64,000 nt of DNA from CAVYXK01 sp963708245 (lineage in GTDB: Bacteria; Pseudomonadota; Alphaproteobacteria; Acetobacterales; Acetobacteraceae). The stretch spans positions 2,976,001 through 3,040,000 of the forward strand of contig OY970201.1 in NCBI GenBank assembly GCA_963708245.1, read 5' to 3'. Positions 33,966-42,835 of the stretch are shown piece after piece (positions within the stretch are counted from its first letter, which is position 1; every line of letters starts with the position of its first letter). The notes under the pieces were generated by a model that saw nothing but the letters and a program-made list of their open reading frames with translations, had not been told where the DNA came from and made no database searches. Position numbers and translations under genes: made by a program.

Positions 33966-35212
33966 TCAGGCTGCCACGGCAGGCAGACCGATCGGGATAG
34001 TATCGCTGATTGTGCCGAGTGTTTCCAGGCTCATGTAGCGACGCTGCACGGCCCACTCGTCGTTTTGTTCGAGCAGGATGGCGCCGACCAAGCGCGCAAT
34101 GGCCGCCTCGTTGGGAAAGATGCCGACCACGTCAGTGCGCCGCTTGATCTCGCCATTCAGCCGTTCCAACGGATTGGTGCTGTGGATCTTAGCGCGATGC
34201 TCTTTGGGAAATGCCATAAAAGCAAGCACATCCGCCTCAGCTTCATCCATCAGGCCGGCGAGCTTCGGCACCCGAGGGCGGAGTTGATCGGCGACCTCGC
34301 GCCATTGTTTGCGTGCGGCCTCAGCGTCGTCCTGAGCGAATGCGGTGCCGATCCAGGCCGAGACGATGCGGCGATGACCTTTACCGGCGTGCGCCAGGGC
34401 GTTGCGCATGAAATGCACCCGGCAGCGCTGCCAGGAGGCGTGCAGCACGCGGGCTACCGCGGCTTTCAGCCCTTCGTGGGCATCGGAGATCACCAGCTTG
34501 ACGCCGCGCAGCCCACGACGGGCCAGGCTGCGCAGGAACTCGATCCAGAATGTTTCCGCTTCGCTGGGGCCGACTGCGAGGCCGAGCACTTCACGTCGGC
34601 CGTCACTGTTCACGGCAACCGCCACAGTGATGGCAACCGAAACAATGCGCCCCTGCTCGCGCACTTTCACATATGTCGCATCCAGCCAAAGATACGGCCA
34701 TTCGCCTTCAATTGGCCGGTTCAGGAACGCCTGCACGCGCTCGTCGATCTCGCCGCAGAGCCGGCTGACTTGGCTCTTGGAGACCCCGGCGCACCCTCCG
34801 CTGCCATTCCAGCGGCTTCGCCGCCGGAACCTTGGGCAGCTCCGCCCATCGCCTGCACCAGATCATCGACGCTGCGTGTCGAGATGCCGTGCACGTAGGC
34901 TTCCTGGATCACTGCGGTCAGCGCCTTCTCGGCGGTGCGGCGGGGTTCAAGGAAGCCGGGGAAGTAGCTGCCTTTGCGTAATCTCGGAATGCGCAGCTCG
35001 ACCGTCCCGGCGCGCGTCTCCCAGTCGCGGTCACGGAACCCATTGCGCTGATTGATGCGGTCAGGGCTGCGCTCGCCGTGCGCTGCGCCACACAGCACAT
35101 CAGTCTCCAGCTCCATCAGTCGCTGTGCGGCGAAGCCGATCATCTCGCGCAGCAAGCTGGCGTCAGAACTCTTTTCCAGAAGGCCTTGAAGGGCAATCTT
35201 GTCGTTGGTCAT
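33966..35212 (-). pseudogene. IS256-family (mutator-type) transposase, frameshifted
   Basis: The N-terminal frame (35212 to 34721) reads MTNDKIALQGLLEKSSDASL... up to STRSVDDLVQAMGG. It then continues through about 14 unfamiliar residues (AAQGSGGEAAGMAA) and changes frame. The correct GVSKSQVSRLCGEIDERVQA lies in another frame that joins the C-terminal ORF (34736 to 33966). The catalytic acidic residues are present in WLDATYVKV, VISDAHEGL and STNPLERLNGEIKRRTDVVG. A small insertion plus a frameshift near 34790 inactivates it, unless ribosomal frameshifting rescues it. Confidence 0.85.
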
Positions 35213-35280
35213 CGCGGTGTCCTTGGGTCAGAGTTGCGATTGGCAACCCAATTCTACCCGGGTTCACCGCGGTGGCCGTC

Positions 35281-35348
35281 GCTGTGGATAAGTGGCCTGC
35301 CGGCGCCAGACTCTCGGCGGTCGCTCCGCCAGGCCACTTATCCACAGC
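35281..35348. repeat. 19-bp perfect inverted repeat containing two DnaA-box sequences
   Basis: GCTGTGGATAAGTGGCCTG at 35281-35299 is exactly inverted at 35330-35348, with a 30-base spacer. Each arm contains TTATCCACA, a perfect match to the DnaA-box consensus, in opposite orientation. It lies just inside the right end of the IS256 element, upstream of its transposase. Confidence 0.75.
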
Positions 35349-35576
35349 TCCTACACCATCACTTGGGACACGACCCGACCCCGACTCACGATGCCCACAG
35401 GAGCCGCTCGCGAAGCCGCTCCGATCCGCTGGAGCGGGATCAGAGCCGCTCCACGCAGGCCAACACGCCCCGCGCGCAAGCGGAACTCCACAAATGTTAT
35501 GCCTGGTAGCGGGCATGGAAGGCTGGCGCGTGATGAATGTTCTCATTATGATGGGGGTCCTTGACATCGGTTCTGC

Positions 35577-35596
35577 GTCAGGCGACGTCGCCTGAC
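35577..35596. promoter_or_regulatory. Perfect 20-bp palindrome upstream of the glycan operon
   Basis: GTCAGGCGACGTCGCCTGAC is fully self-complementary. It lies about 80 bases before the FkbM fragment and roughly 620 bases before the first intact glycosyltransferase gene. It could be an operator for a dimeric regulator or a hairpin terminator; no T run follows. The rest of 35380-35660 holds no gene. Confidence 0.4.
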
Positions 35597-35673
35597 AGGC
35601 ATTAGCTCATAATTGGATAATTAGACGCTACACGCTAGAGTTGCAAACTGGATGACGTAGAAGGCCTCCAGTA

Positions 35674-36197
35674 ATGTTTTGGCATCACAAGCCGATTAAA
35701 TACAACTATTACGGGCAACATGGTGAAGACTACCTGCTTTGGCACCTCTTCGATTTCAGGCGAACAGGCTTTTTCCTGGACGTGGGCGCCCATGACGGAG
35801 TGGCGCTCAGCAATACCAAGTCCTTCGAAGAGGCCGGCTGGACCGGCATCTGCGTTGAGCCGATTCCAGAGGTGTCCGACACCTGCCGTCGTGTGCGACG
35901 CCGGGTCGTCTGTGCCGCCTGCGTCGCCGGCGACATCGTGCTGGGGGTTCTTCGCTGCTCACGCGAGCGCTGGCTCGACGCTGGCAGGGAATATCATCAA
36001 CGTGCCGAACTTCGGCGTGCAGATCGATGCGGGGATTGGAGGCTCGGAGTTCGCGCTACCAGCATGGAGGCGCCAGGGTCGGCATGGCCTCGTGCGCTCC
36101 AGCGCAAGCTGTTTGCCTGGAGGCGAGAATTCCTGGGGCTGGGCGATGGTGGGAACGTCGCTGCTGGCCATCGGATCACCGCGATAGGTCTAGTGCT
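35674..36197 (+). pseudogene. Truncated FkbM methyltransferase fused to unrelated sequence
   Basis: The first 86 codons (MFWHHKPIKYNYYGQHGEDY...) are nearly identical to the intact FkbM gene at 39456. I count five differences in about 258 bases. Identity stops sharply after the codons for CVAG near 35930. The remaining sequence reads best in another frame as SAGSTLAGNIINVPNFGVQI then DAGIGGSEFALPAW, a fragment I do not recognise. The SAM loop FLDVGAHDG is present but the FkbM DVEG motif is absent, so it cannot be a working methyltransferase. Confidence 0.85.
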
Positions 36198-37229
36198 GTG
36201 ACTCGTGGCGACGCTCACGCAGATACCGGTAATGACCACCGGAACCGCGCCACCTGGCGATTCCCCTTCCTGATGTATGGGGTGCTGCTCATCGCAGTGG
36301 GGATTGCTTCTTACCTCTTCGGCGTCATCCTGGTTGTTCCGCGATACCTGCTTGGAATGAACCGGATCTTGCTCCCCTTCGATGAATGGATCGTTTGGTA
36401 TAGCGGGGTGCCAGTGATAGGCGGCGCGATTCTCGTCGCTATCGACCTCCTTCTGCTGATCGATCGCAAGCGACGTGTCGGGAACATCCGTTTCGATGTG
36501 TTACCATCACGCCAGGTCGTGGTCGCGCTCACCGCCTATAACGACGAAGCCAGCGTCCCGGATGCCGTTCGAGATTTCTTGCGCCATCCGGCGGTAAAAG
36601 CCGTCATCCTGGTAAGCAACAATAGCACTGACAGGACGGAAGCGTTGGCGGCCGAAGCAGGAGCCGTCGTGTTCAATGAGAAACGGCAGGGTTATGGCTG
36701 GTGCGTTTTCCGGGCCCTACAGGAGGCGATCAGATTTGACGCAACGAACCTGATAGTCCTGTGCGAAGCTGACATGACGTTCCGCGCCTTCGATCTGGAT
36801 AAACTGCTTGCCTACGCTCCGCATGCTGATATCGTCAACGGCACCCGAACTGTGGAGCGCCTGAGGGGGTACCATACTCAGCTTAGCACCTTCATGTACT
36901 ATGGGAACCTGTTCACCGGCAAACTACTGGAAGCCAAGCATCTTGGCATGAGCACGATCACCGACGTCGGTACCACCTACAAGCTCTGCCGTCGGACGGC
37001 TCTCGAGACTCTGCTGCCACTCCTCGACCCGTCTATCAACCTGGAATTCAATGCCCACTTTCTCGACACAGCTCTCGGCGCAGGTCTGTTTCTCGTCGAA
37101 TCCCCAATCACCTTCCATCGGCGTGTCGGCCTCAGCAAAGGGGGGAATGCCAACAATTGGCGAGCCATGAAGGTCGGCCTGCGAATGCTGCTTGGCATCG
37201 TCGTGGGATGGGGATTTGTGCCGAGATGA
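36198..37229 (+). CDS. Family 2 glycosyltransferase with N-terminal membrane helices
   Basis: A 343-aa GT-A-fold enzyme. Two N-terminal transmembrane segments (MYGVLLIAVGIASYLFGVIL and GGAILVAIDLLLLI) precede the catalytic domain. That domain shows VVALTAYNDEASV near residue 105, VSNNSTDRTEAL near 135 and the DXD-like LCEADMTF near 190. It adds a sugar to a lipid-linked or surface glycan at the inner membrane. I use the GTG at 36198, the first start after the preceding fragment; an ATG at 36273 begins right at the first helix. Its stop overlaps the next gene's ATG (ATGA), so the two are translationally coupled. Confidence 0.84.
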   Translation: MTRGDAHADTGNDHRNRATWRFPFLMYGVLLIAVGIASYLFGVILVVPRYLLGMNRILLPFDEWIVWYSGVPVIGGAILVAIDLLLLIDRKRRVGNIRFDVLPSRQVVVALTAYNDEASVPDAVRDFLRHPAVKAVILVSNNSTDRTEALAAEAGAVVFNEKRQGYGWCVFRALQEAIRFDATNLIVLCEADMTFRAFDLDKLLAYAPHADIVNGTRTVERLRGYHTQLSTFMYYGNLFTGKLLEAKHLGMSTITDVGTTYKLCRRTALETLLPLLDPSINLEFNAHFLDTALGAGLFLVESPITFHRRVGLSKGGNANNWRAMKVGLRMLLGIVVGWGFVPR

Positions 37230-37864
37230 ACGAAGGATATCACAACTCACGCTTCAGTTATGATCCGCGCAGAGATATATTATGGCGTTCGCTATGGCGA
37301 TTTTACTTCAGTGCTCTGATCAACCCACAGCATACCGTTCTCGACATTGGATGCGGCTATGGCAACTTTATTAACAACGTGGTTGCCAAGCGTCGCATAG
37401 CTCTTGATACCTGGCCCGGCTGTTCCGCCTACATAGACGCCGGCGTCGAACTGATGATCGGCGATCTGTCACGTCTCGCTGAACTCGAGGATTACTCGAT
37501 CGATTTCGCATTTGCTAGTAACGTCTTCGAGCATATATCAATACCGGACTTAACCGTGGGCTTGAGCGAGCTTCGCCGGAAGCTAAAGCGAACAGGCACG
37601 CTCACCATCATACAGCCCAACTTCCGCTACGCATATCGCGAGTATTTTGACGACTATACCCATCTCTCGATCTTTTCGCACATCAGTTTGACTGACTTCC
37701 TTCGCTCGATACATTATGACGTGTTCGATGTTCGCCCCCGTTTTCTGCCGCTCACCGTCAAGTCGAGGCTGCCAGTCTCTCCAATCCTGATTGCGGCCTA
37801 TCTTGCTTTTCCGTTCAAACCGCTTGCGAAGCAGATGCTTGTCCGAGCCAGGCCGGCCGAGTAG
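37226..37864 (+). CDS. Class I SAM-dependent methyltransferase
   Basis: A 212-aa protein with motif I VLDIGCGYGNFINNV near residues 38-52, a FAFASNVFEHI post-I segment near 98 and LSELRRKLKRTGTLTIIQPN near 118. This matches the Methyltransf_11-like enzymes of glycan loci. It starts inside the stop of the upstream glycosyltransferase and precedes the GT-C-like gene by 11 bases. It most likely methylates a sugar or the end of a growing glycan chain; the target is inferred from context only. Codon use is somewhat AT-richer than the metabolic genes nearby. Confidence 0.85.
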   Translation: MNEGYHNSRFSYDPRRDILWRSLWRFYFSALINPQHTVLDIGCGYGNFINNVVAKRRIALDTWPGCSAYIDAGVELMIGDLSRLAELEDYSIDFAFASNVFEHISIPDLTVGLSELRRKLKRTGTLTIIQPNFRYAYREYFDDYTHLSIFSHISLTDFLRSIHYDVFDVRPRFLPLTVKSRLPVSPILIAAYLAFPFKPLAKQMLVRARPAE

Positions 37865-37875
37865 GGGAGGGGTGG

Positions 37876-39456
37876 ATGTCCGTGGCGCTGCTCCGTCTAT
37901 ATGCCGATCTCCAGCGGAGACCTGTCGGCGAGTATGTAATCCGCGGTTTCATTTGTCTTGGGGTCGTCGGGGTGCTGTTGCTCCTGGGCGAACGGAGCTA
38001 CGAGTTCGTGCGATATCTCATAGAGGCTGTTTCGTATCCGTTCAGTCTAAATTACGGCGAAGGTATCGTCTGGCAGCAGGCGACTTTGATTCCTTCGAAG
38101 CTGATGTATGGCAACATCGATCGATATCCGTACATCGTCTTCCACTACCCGCCCCTCTACCATCTGGTCGTTCGGGCTGTCCACCTGCTCACCGACCTGC
38201 CATACTTACAATCGGGTCGTTCGGTCTCGGCAGGATCAGCGCTCGTGACCTCCGCTTTGATCGGAGCTTTGTCCTATCGCCTGGCCCGAGTCGCATCACT
38301 AGGCTCGGCGGCCTCCCTCATCGGAGCCCTAATTGCCGCACTGGTACCTTCAACCTTCAGACCAGAGATCTTTTGGGCGCCGCTCTTTCGTGTTGATATG
38401 CTTGCTGGTGCCCTGACACTTGCTGGGCTGGTACTCGCAGAGCAGTCGATCCGCCATCCGAGGATGGTGTTCGGCGCTGTGGCGGCGTTTGTCGCTGCTG
38501 TCTATACGAAACAGACCGAAATCGCCGCGCCGGTGGCCGCGATGGGAGTTCTCGCCCTAGTGTGCAGACGCACGGCAATCACTGCGATCATTGTGGGCCT
38601 CGCGGTTGCACTCACTGGTTTGGCCATACTCGAACTAAAGACCAATGGCGGGTTCCTATTGCACATTGTCAGGTACAATGAGAATGCATTGCGCGCAAGG
38701 AACATGTGGAGGATCTTCCAGCTTCAGGAGGACCAAGGCGTGTATCTGGGTCTTGCATTTCTGGGGGTATATCTGGTCTGGCGGAGCTGGATCCGCCAGA
38801 GGAAATTAGATATCTTAGACTTGCCGCGCGGCATGGGTCGCGGCTGGCCGGTCTTCTCTGCAATGATGTCCGCCTATTTTGCTCTCGCGACTCTGATGCT
38901 GGTAACAACCGCAAAGAATGGGAGCGATGTCAACTATCTGCTGGATTGGATGAGTGCCGGTGCTGTATTTATCGGCTTCACAGCATCTTACGGTCTCTCC
39001 CGCGCGTTCGACTCCTCAGTGGCAGATTACCCCTTCATGCTGCTGCTGCTAGTGGCGTTTACCGGCCAGGTAATCGCGCTCCCGGCTGCCAAATTGCGGC
39101 AATCCCATGATTCCGAATTGCGGCAACGACTTGCCCAGCTCACCGAGCTTGTGCATCAGGCAAAGAAGCCGGTTTTGTCGGACGTTATGGTGCTGCTGAT
39201 GAAGGCCGGAAAGCAAGTCCCGGTCGAGCCCGCGATCTTCAAAGAGCTGATCACGGCTGGCCTCTGGGACGAGAGGCGTGAACTCGACATGGTCCGCTCG
39301 AGGTTCTTTGCCTTTGTGATTGTCTTCCCATCCATGCCATTCTACACCCCCGCCGTGGCGGAGGCAATTCGGTCGAGCTATCCCGTTGCCGTGGAACTCG
39401 ACGACTACGTGGTTGTCCGATTTCCCGCAGGCGACTCCAGTGAAGGCCGCCAGTGA
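37876..39456 (+). CDS. GT-C-like multi-pass membrane glycosyltransferase
   Basis: A 526-aa protein with about ten to twelve transmembrane helices. Early loops contain YGEGIVWQQATLI and FHYPPLYHLVV, resembling the acidic first extracytoplasmic loop and PP motif of PMT/ArnT-like enzymes. Such enzymes transfer a sugar from polyprenyl-phosphate to an acceptor on the periplasmic face. AGGGGAGGGG precedes the start. Its TGA overlaps the ATG of the FkbM gene by one base. Acceptor and sugar are unknown. Confidence 0.75.
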   Translation: MSVALLRLYADLQRRPVGEYVIRGFICLGVVGVLLLLGERSYEFVRYLIEAVSYPFSLNYGEGIVWQQATLIPSKLMYGNIDRYPYIVFHYPPLYHLVVRAVHLLTDLPYLQSGRSVSAGSALVTSALIGALSYRLARVASLGSAASLIGALIAALVPSTFRPEIFWAPLFRVDMLAGALTLAGLVLAEQSIRHPRMVFGAVAAFVAAVYTKQTEIAAPVAAMGVLALVCRRTAITAIIVGLAVALTGLAILELKTNGGFLLHIVRYNENALRARNMWRIFQLQEDQGVYLGLAFLGVYLVWRSWIRQRKLDILDLPRGMGRGWPVFSAMMSAYFALATLMLVTTAKNGSDVNYLLDWMSAGAVFIGFTASYGLSRAFDSSVADYPFMLLLLVAFTGQVIALPAAKLRQSHDSELRQRLAQLTELVHQAKKPVLSDVMVLLMKAGKQVPVEPAIFKELITAGLWDERRELDMVRSRFFAFVIVFPSMPFYTPAVAEAIRSSYPVAVELDDYVVVRFPAGDSSEGRQ

Positions 39457-40274
39457 TGTTTTGGCACCGCAAGCCGATGAAATACAACTATTACGGGCAA
39501 CATGGTGAAGACTACCTGCTTTGGCACTTCTTCGATTTCAGGCGAACAGGCTTTTTCCTGGACGTGGGCGCCCATGACGGAGTGGCGCTCAGCAATACCA
39601 AGTCCTTCGAAGAGGCCGGCTGGACCGGCATCTGCGTTGAGCCGATTCCAGAGGTGTCCGACACCTGCCGTCGCGTGCGACGCCGGGTCGTCTGTGCCGC
39701 CTGCGTCGCCGGCCCGCTGAAAACGGTTGAGCTGCGCGTCGATCGAAGCGGCCTCTACGCCGGGATCGAGGCCGACGAGGCGAAAGCCCTTCGCGGCTAT
39801 CAGGAGCGCCAGATCGGCGACCCAAGTTTCCGGACCATCCGGGTGCCGGCGGTGCGCGCAGCCGACCTTCTGTCTGCCGACGATCCGCCGATCGATTTTG
39901 CATCGATCGACGTCGAAGGCACCGAGATCGACGTACTCGACGGCCTCGATCTGACGCACAACCGGCCGCGCGTTCTGGTAATGGAGGCGCTCACGGATGA
40001 CGCGCGCGAGACGCTTGATCGATATATGGCACGGTTCGGGTATCAAAACGCCCGCTCCGTCGCCTGCAACCAATTCTACGTTTCAGCATTGAAAGACGCG
40101 CGTAAGATCCGCGGCATCACCATCCACTGCAAGCTGGTGATCCCCGAGATCGCCGGCTACGGACCGGCCGAGATCACCGACAGCGCCTGGAGTGCGCCGG
40201 CGACCACAACCAGAGCGGGCTTCGTCGCAGGCAAGCTGCGCCAGCGCTACAGGCGATGGGTCTGGGGCGTGTGA
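39456..40274 (+). CDS. FkbM-family methyltransferase (intact copy)
   Basis: A 272-aa SAM-dependent methyltransferase. It has GEDYLLWHFFDF near residue 18, the SAM loop FFLDVGAHDGVALSN near 31, FEEAGWTGICVEPIPE near 50, IDFASIDVEGTEIDVLDGL near 145 and VLVMEALTDD near 172. FkbM enzymes usually O-methylate sugars. The ATG at 39456 overlaps the preceding stop; a GTG one codon earlier is possible. The 5' 258 bases are nearly identical to the truncated copy at 35674. The C-terminal 30 residues are basic. Confidence 0.9.
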   Translation: MFWHRKPMKYNYYGQHGEDYLLWHFFDFRRTGFFLDVGAHDGVALSNTKSFEEAGWTGICVEPIPEVSDTCRRVRRRVVCAACVAGPLKTVELRVDRSGLYAGIEADEAKALRGYQERQIGDPSFRTIRVPAVRAADLLSADDPPIDFASIDVEGTEIDVLDGLDLTHNRPRVLVMEALTDDARETLDRYMARFGYQNARSVACNQFYVSALKDARKIRGITIHCKLVIPEIAGYGPAEITDSAWSAPATTTRAGFVAGKLRQRYRRWVWGV

Positions 40275-40331
40275 CGCCGGCTTTCCCTCGTCCGTCCCGT
40301 CCTCTACCTCCATTTGGAGAACTTCGGCTAA

Positions 40332-42221
40332 ATGCATGAGCTCGGGTCTAGGTCCATTAGCATTCTTACCCGCCGGCGGTCTCTGGTTCTGCTCTTGGCG
40401 GTTAGCTTCTGCCTCGGGGCGGCTTATGCCTTCACGATGTTCCCATTGCCGGTCGTAGCCGGCACGGGACCGTTCTGGGACTTCCCAAGAGGCGTCATTT
40501 CCGGCTCAGGCTCCGGTTCAGCCAACGACTTGGCCGGGAGCTTGGTCGGCTACCTCTACCTCATGCGGGCTCCCTGGACACTGCCTATTCTGTACGCGCC
40601 GAACCTGGGAGCACCCGCTGGCACCAACATTTTTTGGCTTGATGCGATCCCGATCGTCAGCCTCATGGGACGCGCCGTTTTTGCGACAACAGGATGTGCG
40701 CTGAACTTGCTCGGTTTGTTCGTGTTCGGCTGTTACGCACTGCCGGGCGTCGCCATGACCATCCTCCTCGCGGCGGCTGGCCAGCGCACCCTGCTAGCGG
40801 CCGTCGCCGGCACTGCGCTGGCCGAAACGACTCCGTACCTGCTGTTCGGATGGGGTCGAGCCCTCAACGCCCAGTTCCTGATCATCCTGGCCCTAGCCCT
40901 CTACGTGGCCGGCTCACGATATCCTCGGGATTGGAGAGTCACGGCAGGATGGGTCGCTCTACTGGCCGTCACGTTTCTCACCAACATGTATCTTTTCGTG
41001 ATGGTGGGAGGGTGCTGGACTGCGGGACTGGTTCAGAAGTTGCTGAATCGGCAGCCGTCAGCTTCCCGCGTGACGATGGAAGCGGTTTGCGCGATCACGC
41101 CCGTCATTTTCCTTGCGGCCATCACCGGCATTCTGTCGCCGGATCTTGCTTCGGCTAGCGCCGCAGGGTTCGGCGAGCTTTCGATGAATCTGGCGTCTCC
41201 TTTTGTGCCTCAGATGAGCGGACTGATCCCTGGCCTTTCGAGCTATCGTGTCGGCATGGGAATGCAACATGAAGGATTCGCCTACCTTGGGCTTGGTGTG
41301 TTGCTACTTTTGCTCCTGACCGTCCGGGCGAATTTCAGGTGGCTTCGAAAGAGCGGGCCCCATCATGCGGCGCTAATCGTTGTTCTTGTAGGCTATGTTC
41401 TCTTCGCACTATCCAACGCGGTTTATTTCGGCAGCCACCTCTTGTTCGCACTTCCGTTGCCGGGACCGGTGACCCACGCTCTCGGGACGTTCCGCTCAAG
41501 CGGCCGGTTCTTCTGGCCCGTCGGGTACGCGATCGTGGCACTTGTCGTGCTTCAGGTGATGAGGAATTTTCCGCAGCCCGTCTCGGTCGCTCTCATCCTG
41601 GCCGCGTCGCTGCTCCGACTTGCTGAGGTCGAGCCGCTGCGACGTGCGGTAGCGGCAAGCACCGCTTATCCGAGAGCGGCGGCGCTTAGTCGCCAACTGG
41701 CCTCCCGCACCGTCGCCCATGCGGACGGAGTCCTAGTGTTTCCCACCTACGGTTGCGTCCTCGAACAGTTCGAAAGTGGAGGGTTGATACCTCCCAAGGA
41801 GCGGGGGTGGCTTGGGTTCGCGAACATTGATCCATTTGGCGCGGCCGAAGTGTCGAGCGCGTGGCCGCAATCAGTACGCGAGGCGGTCGCATGGCGAGAG
41901 CTCCTACTGCAGGCAAACATGGAAATCCAACTGATCGCCGCCCGGGTGAATGTGCCGATCAATTCCGTAAGGAATGCCCGTATCCGCCCAGACTGCGCGA
42001 AGGAAGACGCCCTGATGCATGCCCCGTTGGATGACGGAAAGGCCTATTTTTATTTCGGAGCTTTCAGACCAAGCTTTGCGCAGCTTCGATCACACGCCTA
42101 CGAGAATGTCTGCTTCGACATGGACTGGTTGCATTATTGCCTATTGCCGGCCAGAAATTCCGAGGCCCGAGGTCGCGCCCCACCCCGTGTTGCGGGAGGC
42201 GTCGGTGGTGAGCAGCGCTAA
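40332..42221 (+). CDS. DUF6311-type multi-pass membrane protein
   Basis: A 629-aa protein with about twelve transmembrane helices. An early periplasmic loop reads GTGPFWDFPRG then NDLAGSLVGYLYLMRAPW and APNLGAPAGTNIFWLD. I associate this pattern with DUF6311 proteins, which are probably GT-C-like glycosyltransferases. The C-terminal 180 residues are soluble and likely periplasmic. It follows the FkbM gene by 57 bases and closes the plus-strand glycan operon. The last 20 residues (RGRAPPRVAGG) look like read-through into non-family sequence. Function is inferred from context. The 236-bp gap to the next gene shows nothing I can support. Confidence 0.72.
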   Translation: MHELGSRSISILTRRRSLVLLLAVSFCLGAAYAFTMFPLPVVAGTGPFWDFPRGVISGSGSGSANDLAGSLVGYLYLMRAPWTLPILYAPNLGAPAGTNIFWLDAIPIVSLMGRAVFATTGCALNLLGLFVFGCYALPGVAMTILLAAAGQRTLLAAVAGTALAETTPYLLFGWGRALNAQFLIILALALYVAGSRYPRDWRVTAGWVALLAVTFLTNMYLFVMVGGCWTAGLVQKLLNRQPSASRVTMEAVCAITPVIFLAAITGILSPDLASASAAGFGELSMNLASPFVPQMSGLIPGLSSYRVGMGMQHEGFAYLGLGVLLLLLLTVRANFRWLRKSGPHHAALIVVLVGYVLFALSNAVYFGSHLLFALPLPGPVTHALGTFRSSGRFFWPVGYAIVALVVLQVMRNFPQPVSVALILAASLLRLAEVEPLRRAVAASTAYPRAAALSRQLASRTVAHADGVLVFPTYGCVLEQFESGGLIPPKERGWLGFANIDPFGAAEVSSAWPQSVREAVAWRELLLQANMEIQLIAARVNVPINSVRNARIRPDCAKEDALMHAPLDDGKAYFYFGAFRPSFAQLRSHAYENVCFDMDWLHYCLLPARNSEARGRAPPRVAGGVGGEQR

Positions 42222-42457
42222 GCTACTTAGCCGCGCTTGCAAAGCGCGCCCGCCTCAGCAGCAGGTGGCTCATGGCATGCGAGATTCGCCCGCTACTGCG
42301 GTAAGTGCTGGTGCCGCTCAACCTTGTCCCGCAGATCTGCCCTAGCACCGTGTCCGCGACCTGGTGCCTGCGGGGACCGGTTGCGTCCGATAGGTTCATG
42401 TTGGATGGCAAGATTGCGTCTCAGCGATCGTAAGCTGCATCGAGTAAGAGTGGAACC

Positions 42458-42835
42458 TCATGCCAGTGCCAAAAGCAGGACGCCGAGACAAATAGCTAAA
42501 ATACCCACGACATGCATGCCGCTGAGCGGTTCGCCGAAGTGGTAGTGACCGATCAACACTACCCCCACATATGAGAGCGCCGTGCTGGGAAGGGCGACCG
42601 ACATCGGGATGTGCCGAAGCGCCACAATGTAGAGAAGAGCCGCAACCCCGTAGAGCATGAGGCCGATCACAGTGTGACGATCTGTCAGTTGATCAGCAAT
42701 GTTATAGGTTCCAGCGCCAATCTTGAGCAGTGTTTGCGCTCCAACGGCTGTGCCGATGGATAGGATGAGCAGGGTCCAAACCACCATCATGTGCGCCTCA
42801 TGCGCATGGGCACTACCCGCCGGCCCCAACTTCAT
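42458..42835 (-). CDS. Small EamA/SMR-like membrane protein, candidate lipid-sugar flippase
   Basis: A 125-aa protein with four hydrophobic helices: VVWTLLILSIGTAVGAQTLL, GLMLYGVAALLYIVALRHIP, VALPSTALSYVGVVLIG and VVGILAICLGVLLLALA. This matches the ArnE/ArnF and SMR fold. The ATG at 42835 overlaps the stop of the upstream GT-C gene (ATGA); a second ATG pair at 42790 starts just before the first helix and may be the true start. It occupies the place that GtrA holds in Gtr modules, so flipping a polyprenyl-phosphate sugar is the likely role. That role is inferred from context. Confidence 0.72.
   Translation of the reverse strand: MKLGPAGSAHAHEAHMMVVWTLLILSIGTAVGAQTLLKIGAGTYNIADQLTDRHTVIGLMLYGVAALLYIVALRHIPMSVALPSTALSYVGVVLIGHYHFGEPLSGMHVVGILAICLGVLLLALA

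Larger units (their letters stand above)
33908..35374 (-). mobile_element. IS256-family insertion sequence, transposase broken
   Basis: Imperfect terminal inverted repeats bound the element: GATCGTGTCCCAGCACGTGG at the left (33908) and, inverted from 35374, GGTCGTGTCCCAAGTGATGG at the right. ACCCGAC occurs just outside both ends (33901 and 35373), a possible decayed target duplication. Size is 1,467 bp, normal for IS256. The single transposase gene is out of frame, so the copy is probably not autonomous. Confidence 0.82.
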
